Position numbers and translations under genes: made by a program
NCBI GenBank assembly: GCA_964401685.1
Contig: CAYNZH010000048.1
Span: 1-12,389, forward strand
DNA: 12,389 bases
From: DASRQK01 sp964401685
GTDB lineage: Bacteria > Bacteroidota > Bacteroidia > Sphingobacteriales > Sphingobacteriaceae
Direction: 5' to 3'
Part shown: positions 6,722 through 12,389 of the stretch, in pieces
How the letters are laid out: each line of letters opens with the position of its first letter
Position numbering within the stretch: the first letter of the stretch is position 1
Notes under the pieces: model-generated
The model's database searches: none
Seen by the model: only the letters and a program-made list of their open reading frames with translations
Told to the model about the DNA's origin: nothing

Positions 6722-8359
6722 TTATGAACAATTCGGCAAAATGATTTCGCCATTGAGCAGCAAGGTGTTGGTGCTGGAATTGTAGGTCAGGTTGCCTTTG
6801 ATCTCTTTGGATGCAGGTAATTGGGTGTTCCCTTTGTCGACAGTAAATTCCGTAGAATGTCTTTTGTTGTCGTAAATGGTGCTTATTTCGTAGGTCTTTC
6901 CGTTTTTCACACGCATAGACGCTTTTCCATTGGTGATAAAGACATTCTGAACTTCCCGTGCGGGAGCGCCTTTTTCCTTAAATGTCACCCATGCGTTTAG
7001 ATTCAACGCCAATTCGGCGTTTGCGCATTTGCCGGTCAGGTCTATATCCAGATCAATCCATTCGGCCTGATTGGGCTGCGTACCAATGGTCAGACTGACC
7101 TGAGGAGTGCTGCAGGGATTGAATAGGGGTGTTTCTGCAACTTTGCTATTCGGGTCAAAGCGATCGGTGTATACGGCGATCTTTGCATTGGGGATAGACG
7201 GCACGTTTTTGATGGTCGCTGTAAATCCATTTTCCAGGGTTTCCGCAGCTGACCAGCTTGAGTTTGCATGAAGGCCAGCTAAAAATTGTCCGGTAGAGGA
7301 TTCTACACGCACAAAGTACTGTCCTTTCATCATCGGATCCGGCATATTGATGGTCAATGTCACTGGATTTGAGCATGATTCAAAAGTCCAGTTGATCGTC
7401 CACACTGAAAGGTGATCAGCCAGGAACCTTGCGGCTAGCTTACCTTCGCTGTTACGTATGATCGCTACCTCATGCTCGAATTTCCACTCGCCTTTAGACT
7501 CGTCAAGGCTCCAGATGGGCACGATGTCACCTACTTTGATTGTTGCGTTGGTCACGGGGTTGATGAGATCCTGGCGCATTTCAATTTCGATCTCAATAGG
7601 TTTTGAAAATTGCTTGACAGACTTTCCGCCTGCTTCCATCGTGATGGACACAAAACCTCCAGTCACAAAAGTTTTTCCAGCTGCGTTGAATCCGCCCGGA
7701 AATGCTTGAAGGGCTGCATCCGATCCTGTGCCGTAGTTGATCACATTGGTTTTGACAGAAGATGCAGAAATACGATTGCCAGCGGCGTCTCTGAATTCAG
7801 TATTGGCCGGAATAGTAATGGACGCTGACTCCGGAAGGGCTGCAGTTGTAGGAACTGTGATACTGATTGGAGCAGCGCTGACCCCGTTGGCTACTGGGTT
7901 GCTTTGTGTCGAAACCGAAGTTCCAGCAGCGGGATTGGCGTATTCAACAACGGGCACTGTGTACTCGGCTGCACGATCCGTCGACAATACAATAGTCTGT
8001 GTCGCAGGGCTAAATCCCGGAATTTCCGCATAAACCGTAAAGGTGACCGGATTTTGCTCGTTCGCGACTTTCCCTTTCGCCAAGGCCAAAGTGATGACAC
8101 CGTTGATCGCTTTAAAGCTTTTTTTGCCTAGCTCGTTAACGACGAAATCCGCATCGGGACCTGAAATCGTTACGTTGAAATCGCTCGGTGCTGTACTGCT
8201 ATTTTCGTTGGCATTGACAAAATGCACCATGACTGGCGACTTGAAGATGTCTGTATTGACAATGATGTCGACGTCCTCGATAGGGTTTTTGCAGGCCTGG
8301 AACATTACTGTAAACACCAAAGCCAGAGCGAATACTTTATATAAAAATTGATTTTTCAT
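6722..8359 (-). CDS. Large beta-rich lipoprotein of unknown function
   Basis: This 545-residue protein has a type II signal peptide (core YKVFALALVFTVMF) ending F-Q-A-C with C23 lipidated, followed by KNPIED, which is mildly acidic and may favour surface export. The mature part reads as beta-strands throughout, suggesting several Ig-like or carboxypeptidase-regulatory-like sandwiches. Residues 35-140 and 160-325 look like two modules. The second has FPGGF (220-224), IVPIWSLDESKGEW (279-292) and HLSVWTINW (316-324), a pattern resembling modules of eukaryotic CILP/FAM171-type proteins (weak inference). The remaining C-terminal third has four cysteines (329, 416, 445, 544), which could form disulphides, and repeats of a VTLTIN/VSLTIG strand start (333-338, 421-426). 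No catalytic motif was seen. It follows the small beta-barrel gene by 28 bp and ends 14 bp before a terminator, so the two are probably one transcription unit. A structural, adhesive or ligand-binding surface role is possible, but I do not recognise the family. Confidence 0.8.
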   Translation of the reverse strand: MKNQFLYKVFALALVFTVMFQACKNPIEDVDIIVNTDIFKSPVMVHFVNANENSSTAPSDFNVTISGPDADFVVNELGKKSFKAINGVITLALAKGKVANEQNPVTFTVYAEIPGFSPATQTIVLSTDRAAEYTVPVVEYANPAAGTSVSTQSNPVANGVSAAPISITVPTTAALPESASITIPANTEFRDAAGNRISASSVKTNVINYGTGSDAALQAFPGGFNAAGKTFVTGGFVSITMEAGGKSVKQFSKPIEIEIEMRQDLINPVTNATIKVGDIVPIWSLDESKGEWKFEHEVAIIRNSEGKLAARFLADHLSVWTINWTFESCSNPVTLTINMPDPMMKGQYFVRVESSTGQFLAGLHANSSWSAAETLENGFTATIKNVPSIPNAKIAVYTDRFDPNSKVAETPLFNPCSTPQVSLTIGTQPNQAEWIDLDIDLTGKCANAELALNLNAWVTFKEKGAPAREVQNVFITNGKASMRVKNGKTYEISTIYDNKRHSTEFTVDKGNTQLPASKEIKGNLTYNSSTNTLLLNGEIILPNCS

Positions 8360-8387
8360 TGCTATGAATATTAAGGTCTATGTTATT

Positions 8388-9077
8388 TTAAAATAATCTG
8401 ATGTTTAAATTGACCTGAAGGACTGGCAACCAGCGGTAGCCCTTGAGATTTTCTTGCAATTTTGGCCCGTTCACATCGTTTCCGGACAAGTACTCGGTGC
8501 CCACAACGACAACCTGAGGACTGTTCAGATAATACGTACCCAGATCCGCGCTCACGTTGAAACGGTTTTTAGGTGTGCCGCGGCCTATGCCCAAACCGAA
8601 GTAAGGAGCGACCCCTTTATAACTCACGTCGATATTCAGATCGCCGATTTCATGGGCTTCAAGAACAATGCCATTTGCTTCTACTTGCTCGGTAGGCGTC
8701 ATGTCGGCCTTGAGGTTGGTATTGAGCTGATACGCCGCTCCCACAACCACTCTCAGTGCAGGAATCAACGCATAATCACCAGTCAGGCTGAGATTGTTGT
8801 GCTGCCCTTGTGCACCTACGTGGACTTTAAAATCGTTGAAATTCAGATCACGGTTGGTTTTGGCAGCGATAAAATTTCCGCCAAGTTTCAAGCCGAATTT
8901 GGGCGTGAAATCGTAACGAAGGCCCAGGCCAACACCTTGTGTACCAAGCTGCAATTGCACCGAGGTGCCTGCCAGTGCATGAGAGCCGCCGGTGCCAAGA
9001 CTTCTTTCTTCCTGTGCATAAAGTGCGCTGCCGCCGACTAGAATCAGCAGTGTTAAGAGTAAAAATTTTGCTTTCAT
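8388..9077 (-). CDS. Small outer-membrane beta-barrel protein
   Basis: This 229-residue protein has a Sec signal peptide (LLLTLLILVGGSALYA, cut after A21 before QEE). The mature part consists of alternating amphipathic strands such as SVQLQLGTQGVGLGLRYDF (39-57), FGLKLGGNFIAAKT (61-74), NLSLTGDYALIPALRVVVGAAYQL (95-118) and PYFGLGIGRG (158-167). It ends in VNLNIRLF, with the terminal phenylalanine recognised by the BAM machinery. The size fits an 8- or 10-stranded barrel. No OmpA-like peptidoglycan domain follows. The gene is first in a probable two-gene unit with the lipoprotein at 8359 and has its own promoter-like sequence upstream. Exact function (structural porin-like, lipoprotein partner or stress barrel) cannot be told from sequence alone. 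Confidence 0.85.
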   Translation of the reverse strand: MKAKFLLLTLLILVGGSALYAQEERSLGTGGSHALAGTSVQLQLGTQGVGLGLRYDFTPKFGLKLGGNFIAAKTNRDLNFNDFKVHVGAQGQHNNLSLTGDYALIPALRVVVGAAYQLNTNLKADMTPTEQVEANGIVLEAHEIGDLNIDVSYKGVAPYFGLGIGRGTPKNRFNVSADLGTYYLNSPQVVVVGTEYLSGNDVNGPKLQENLKGYRWLPVLQVNLNIRLF

Positions 9078-9122
9078 AAATTGATTAAGTTGTTTTTGTA
9101 TTGCTTACATTTTTGCAGCGCG

Positions 9123-9130
9123 CAAATCTA
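9123..9130 (-). promoter_or_regulatory. -7 element (TAGATTTG) for the barrel/lipoprotein unit
   Basis: On the minus strand these eight bases read TAGATTTG, a perfect match to TAnnTTTG. They lie 45 bases upstream of the ATG at 9077, leaving a leader of about 35-40 bases. No clear TTG is found at the -33 spacing, where the sequence is AT-rich, so strength is uncertain. Confidence 0.5.
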
Positions 9131-9142
9131 TTGTTTTTATTT

Positions 9143-9172
9143 TTATAATTCACAGGTTATTTATTATATTTG
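9143..9172 (+). promoter_or_regulatory. Promoter of the PPOX-UbiA gene
   Basis: TATATTTG at 9165-9172 matches the Bacteroidota -7 consensus perfectly, and TTA at 9143-9145 sits 19 bases upstream in the -33 position (TTG expected). The start of transcription would be only about 15 bases before the ATG at 9196, so the message is nearly leaderless and lacks a Shine-Dalgarno site. It lies back to back with the minus-strand promoter at 9123-9130 in the same AT-rich stretch. Confidence 0.55.
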
Positions 9173-9195
9173 CATAAATATTACTTAGCATAATT

Positions 9196-10725
9196 ATGGC
9201 AGAACGTAGTAAAGAAGAGGTCCTTGCGTACCTTTCCAGAGCAGAAGTAGCCGCTGTGGGTACTTCAAACATGGGTACACCCCGGCAGAGAATGATGCAT
9301 TTTGGGGCTGATGAAGATTTTAATATCTACGTCAGCAGTATGAAGGGTGATCCTAAGATCATTCAATGGAGCAATATTCCAGAGACCGCCCTTCTCATTC
9401 ATCAAGGTGATACTTTCATGGAAATGGAAGAATGCGAAATCATCGGCCGTGCAGAGATTGTGCAGGGCGCTGATCGGGCTAGAGTCTTGGAAATCATGTC
9501 GACACGCTCACCTATTGTGGCCAATTTTATAAAGATTGACGCAACCGATAGATTGGATTTTATCAGGATAAGACCTTTCACGGTCAAATACCGCTACGTT
9601 CCGGAAATTTTGCAGGGCGAGAAGCCGACAATTTTTGAGTTTCCAGAAAACAAAACCTCTTTTAGTTCTTGGGATGATGTCAAAGCAAAGGCCAGAGCCT
9701 GGAAGCAAGCGGTTCGCCCTCTTTCACTTACGGCTTCGTTGATTCCGATTATGGTTGGCGGGGCTGTCGCCTTTGCGGCCACGGGCGCCTTTAATTTCTT
9801 CTTGTTTTTCCTCACGCTGCTAGGAGGGCTGATGGTCCAGGCAGGCACAAACATGATCAATGACTGGAAAGATGCCGAGCGGGATAGCGAAAATGCTGAG
9901 GGTATCCGTCCGTTTACAGGAGGTTCCCGCATGATACAACTAGGCCTGATCTCCCGAGGGGATATGGGCTTTGTCGGAATAGCGCTGAGCTGTATAGCAC
10001 TCTTGATAGGGATATATCTGATGGCGGTGAGCGGCTGGGGCTTGGTGCCTCTGGTCCTCTATGGACTGCTCGCTGGACTATTCTATACCAATGAAAGCGG
10101 CAAGTTCTCCTTTATAAACTTAGCGCCTGGCCTGGCAGAGTTTCTGATCGCTACTACTTTTGGCGTCATGATGACTATGGGTGCTTTTTATGTGCAAACA
10201 GGCTATTTTTCCTTGCAGTCCTTGCTGATTTCACTACCTGTTGCGATATTTATATCCAATGTGCTCCTCATAAATCAATTTCAGGATGCCAATTCTGATG
10301 TTAAGGGCGATAAAAATACATTGGTGGTTCGCCTTGGCAAGCAGGGTGCAAAAAATGTCTTGATCGCCAACTTTGTGATTTCCTATTTGGTTATTGCGCT
10401 GTTGCCGATTTTGAATTATGCTCCGCAGACCCTTTATGTCGCATTTCTTTCGATTCCCTTTGCGGTTCAAGCGGTGCGATATGCGCAGCGAAACTACGAC
10501 AAGACTCCGGGCGACTTGATTCCGGCCAATGCGCATACAGCGATCACCCATCTATTCACGGGGCTATTGCTTGTGTTGGCCTTCATGTTGAACGATCTTT
10601 CTATTGTGTATCCGCTGTTGTACTTCGTCGCGTCCCTTGGCTTTGTTTTCTGGGTGTGGAATTATATCGAACGCCAAAGAAGGACTATGACCAACTTCAG
10701 GGTGGCCATCTCTCAAAAGGGCTAG
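9196..10725 (+). CDS. PPOX-like split-barrel domain fused to UbiA/MenA-type prenyltransferase
   Basis: This 509-residue protein has two parts. Residues 1 to about 140 look like a pyridoxamine-5'-phosphate-oxidase-like split barrel (VAAVGTSNMGTPRQRMMHFG, FNIYVSSMKGDPKI, ALLIHQG, RIRPFTVKYRYV), a fold that binds FMN, F420 or haem. Residues about 170-495 form a UbiA-superfamily membrane prenyltransferase with about nine or ten hydrophobic segments. The first Asp motif is N222-D223-W-K-D226-A-E-R-D230 (NDxxDxxxD); the second is NQFQDANSDVKGDKNTLVVRLG, with D364, D368 and D372. Both bind the prenyl diphosphate through Mg2+. The second motif with (D/G)K.TL.VRLG resembles MenA, which prenylates 1,4-dihydroxy-2-naphthoate in menaquinone synthesis. 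MenA itself is about 300 residues, so the N-terminal domain is an addition, joined by a soluble linker (about 141-169). The gene stands alone on its strand. A menaquinone role is plausible, but another aromatic acceptor is possible. Confidence 0.85.
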   Translation: MAERSKEEVLAYLSRAEVAAVGTSNMGTPRQRMMHFGADEDFNIYVSSMKGDPKIIQWSNIPETALLIHQGDTFMEMEECEIIGRAEIVQGADRARVLEIMSTRSPIVANFIKIDATDRLDFIRIRPFTVKYRYVPEILQGEKPTIFEFPENKTSFSSWDDVKAKARAWKQAVRPLSLTASLIPIMVGGAVAFAATGAFNFFLFFLTLLGGLMVQAGTNMINDWKDAERDSENAEGIRPFTGGSRMIQLGLISRGDMGFVGIALSCIALLIGIYLMAVSGWGLVPLVLYGLLAGLFYTNESGKFSFINLAPGLAEFLIATTFGVMMTMGAFYVQTGYFSLQSLLISLPVAIFISNVLLINQFQDANSDVKGDKNTLVVRLGKQGAKNVLIANFVISYLVIALLPILNYAPQTLYVAFLSIPFAVQAVRYAQRNYDKTPGDLIPANAHTAITHLFTGLLLVLAFMLNDLSIVYPLLYFVASLGFVFWVWNYIERQRRTMTNFRVAISQKG

Positions 10726-12110
10726 GCCGGCAGAGGGTTTTCAGGGCGGTAGACTTTGTGGGGATAGCGCGATGCGAAGGCGCTTATCAGCTGCATCATG
10801 TAGTGATTGCCCTGATACCTGGTGAGGCTGTCACGTACATCGTCAGGAGAGGAAAGATCGGAATCCTTGGGGACATAGCCCATGCCATATAGGGTGGCGT
10901 TTTCCACCCAAACGCAACTGAGTTCGTCCTCAGTGCGCCCCTTATCCACTATGGCATAGGTGGTGCAACTCGCCTCAAGAGATTGGAGCGCGGCAGCGAC
11001 CCGTTGATTGTATTCCGCTGCCGTCGGAAAATGCTCCGCCTCCGTTGATTTCCCCGCCCGATCCTGCTCTGGAACCCGCGTTCCAAAGGAACAAAAGCGA
11101 AAGTCGAGTTCAAATTGTGCTTGCAATTTCCTGAGCAGGCTAATGCCTTCGTATTGATTGTAAAATGTTTTTATACACTGGTGATGTCTGGGAACTGCAC
11201 CTACAGAAAGTTGCATGTAGCCATCTAGTCGCTCGTAGCAGAATAGCCCAAATTTGGGTTCAAAGCGTTTAAGGGAGCGGTTGTAGGGGGGCCAGAGGCG
11301 TTTGATTTCTGCACACTCCAGAAGTAAGGCCATCAGTTCTGTACCACAGCGCTCGAAACTGACTCCATGGATGTCTCTGAGGAAATGTTGCCGCTGCGCT
11401 TGGATATTGTGTCCTGTAAAATGTGCAGCTACGCGCTTGCGTAGGTTAACAGCCTTGCCGACATAGAGGGGTTTTCCGCTGCGGTCATGAAAATAGTACA
11501 CCCCCGGCCCATCGGGCAGATTCTCATACTGGGCCCTCGGTAAATGTGGTGGCAATTGTTGCTCCTTGCTTGTTTTCTTGAGCATCTGCCCGATAATACC
11601 TTCCGTATCCCATCCCAATAATTTCTCAAATAAGATGGTGGTGGCGTCGGCATCGCCGCCCGCCCTGTGCCTGTGCGAAATAGGAATTTCCAGCCGGTCG
11701 CAGAGACGGCCCAGGCTATAAGAGCTAAGTCCCGGACGAAGTTTGCGTGCTAGGCGCACCGTACACAGCTTTTTGGCTGTCCATTTGTACCCGTTTTTCT
11801 CCAGGTGATCCCGGACGAAGGAATAGTCAAAGTTCACATGATGTGCAACAAAAACACGTCCTTCCAACAGCTCGTAGACCCGGTGTGCGATCTCATCAAA
11901 GCCCGGCGCAGAATTGACCATTTCATCAGTGATTCCTGTCAGCGCTGTAATAGGGAAGGGAATGGGCATCTCCGGATTGACCAGTGATTCAAAGCGTTCC
12001 ACTATATGCGTGCCATCATGAACGACAATCGCAATTTCGGTGATCCGACTGCGAGCCGCATGCCCCCCGGTGGTCTCGATATCTACAATTGCATATTCTA
12101 ATTTACTCAT
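10722..12110 (-). CDS. DEDDh 3'-5' exonuclease fused to GIY-YIG (UvrC/Cho-like) nuclease
   Basis: This 462-residue protein combines two nuclease domains. Residues 1 to about 170 are a DnaQ-type exonuclease: Exo I VDIETTG (D10, E12), Exo II HHVNFDYSFV (D95), and Exo III HRAGGDADAT (H148 and D153, the H-x4-D spacing of DEDDh enzymes). Residues about 197-280 are a GIY-YIG domain: GVYYF (203-207), LYVGKAVNLRKRV (215-227, R224), and LLLECAEIKRLWPPYN (262-277, catalytic E265), as in the 3'-incising half of UvrC and in Cho. All key residues are present in both. The last 180 residues have no motif I recognise. The same exonuclease/GIY-YIG fusion is known in Bacteroidota and as mycobacterial Rv2191. 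A DNA-repair role is likely, with incision followed by trimming, but is not shown for this branch. ATG 12110 is preceded by a good AGG six bases upstream. The stop overlaps that of the convergent gene. Confidence 0.93.
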   Translation of the reverse strand: MSKLEYAIVDIETTGGHAARSRITEIAIVVHDGTHIVERFESLVNPEMPIPFPITALTGITDEMVNSAPGFDEIAHRVYELLEGRVFVAHHVNFDYSFVRDHLEKNGYKWTAKKLCTVRLARKLRPGLSSYSLGRLCDRLEIPISHRHRAGGDADATTILFEKLLGWDTEGIIGQMLKKTSKEQQLPPHLPRAQYENLPDGPGVYYFHDRSGKPLYVGKAVNLRKRVAAHFTGHNIQAQRQHFLRDIHGVSFERCGTELMALLLECAEIKRLWPPYNRSLKRFEPKFGLFCYERLDGYMQLSVGAVPRHHQCIKTFYNQYEGISLLRKLQAQFELDFRFCSFGTRVPEQDRAGKSTEAEHFPTAAEYNQRVAAALQSLEASCTTYAIVDKGRTEDELSCVWVENATLYGMGYVPKDSDLSSPDDVRDSLTRYQGNHYMMQLISAFASRYPHKVYRPENPLPA

Positions 12111-12389
12111 TGTTTACCTGCCAATGCCTTGATTTTGCGGGTAAAGGTAATGATTTTGCTAATATAATTAGTATAAAATTATAAAAATATTTAGGGGAAT
12201 TTCGATGTTTTTGAATAGAACGAACGAGCATGCTTTAATGAATGGAATGAACGTAGTGAATGGGTTAAAATATTTTATATTTGATCTCTAAAATCACTTA
12301 AGAATCCGATACTAATTTTGCTCTATGCTGAAATCTGCTACTCCTTCCAGTTTTCCATATTCTAACTCCTTGAGAGCCTACTTTTTGCT
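12111..12389. other. Intergenic region with no convincing gene
   Basis: The 279 bases upstream of the exonuclease gene are AT-rich and have no confident coding sequence. Seen in it are: a weak minus-strand -7 candidate TACCTTTA (12149-12142) for the nuclease gene; a run of related words GAACGAACGAG, AATGAATGGAATGAACG and GTGAATGGG between 12219 and 12264; a perfect 12-bp palindrome TAAAATATTTTA (12266-12277); and a plus-strand TATATTTG (12276-12283). A plus-strand frame opens at ATG 12325 and runs off the edge (21 codons), but its composition is unremarkable. Confidence 0.6.
12276..12283 (+). promoter_or_regulatory. Possible rightward -7 element (TATATTTG)
   Basis: TATATTTG matches TAnnTTTG perfectly and overlaps the end of the 12-bp palindrome TAAAATATTTTA. 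No TTG occurs at the expected -33 spacing, and no clear gene follows within the window, so this may be chance in AT-rich DNA. If real it would serve a gene starting at or beyond the right edge. Confidence 0.25.

Noticed and set aside
6567..6731. 55-residue N-terminal extension of the SusC protein
   Set aside because: It spans the terminator hairpin and the promoter, overlaps the end of the lipoprotein gene, and would bury the signal peptide that starts at 6566.
8454..9041. 195-codon plus-strand open frame
   Set aside because: Antisense to the beta-barrel gene, which has a signal peptide and barrel strands; the plus-strand product has neither.
12325..12389. Open frame from ATG 12325 running off the right edge
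   Set aside because: Only 21 codons, Ser/Pro-rich, no Shine-Dalgarno site, and opposite a more protein-like minus-strand frame; not enough to call a gene.

Overview
The window is from a member of the Bacteroidota, probably a Sphingobacteriales or Cytophagales relative with roughly balanced GC. The reasons are an adjacent SusC/SusD outer-membrane pair, lipoprotein signals with a charged KDD motif after the lipid cysteine, promoters of the Bacteroidota form (TTG, about 19 bases, TAnnTTTG), and weak or absent Shine-Dalgarno sites. I cannot name a genus.

Reading right to left on the minus strand, bases 6622 to 1 hold one tightly packed operon behind a recognisable promoter (6593-6622). It encodes a SusC/RagA-type TonB-dependent channel, a SusD/RagB-type substrate-binding lipoprotein, a cyanophycinase-family (peptidase S51) surface lipoprotein, a second cyanophycinase with an ordinary signal peptide, and a further lipoprotein cut by the left edge. 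The spacings are 0, 5, 11 and 7 bp. Both S51 proteins keep the nucleophile elbow GTSAGA and the DQHFxxRxRxxR signature that forms the cyanophycin pocket in characterised cyanophycinases. I infer a Sus-like locus for a nitrogen-rich polyamide such as cyanophycin (multi-L-arginyl-poly-aspartate): a first cut at the cell surface, import through SusC/D, and a second cut in the periplasm. No carbohydrate-active enzyme and no regulator gene is visible.

Upstream of the operon, and separated from it by a strong hairpin terminator (6669-6707), is a second minus-strand unit: a small outer-membrane beta-barrel (9077-8388) followed by a large beta-rich lipoprotein (8359-6722). Their role is unknown.

A short divergent promoter region (9078-9195) separates that unit from a plus-strand gene (9196-10725). 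This gene fuses a pyridoxamine-phosphate-oxidase-like split barrel to a UbiA/MenA-type membrane prenyltransferase, which is an uncommon combination. It converges on, and shares a CTAG stop with, a minus-strand DEDDh exonuclease/GIY-YIG nuclease fusion (12110-10722) of probable DNA-repair role.

The last 279 bases hold no convincing gene. They contain AT-rich DNA, degenerate GAATG/GAACG words, a 12-bp palindrome and one rightward promoter-like element. No tRNA, rRNA, CRISPR array, insertion sequence or prophage gene was seen.
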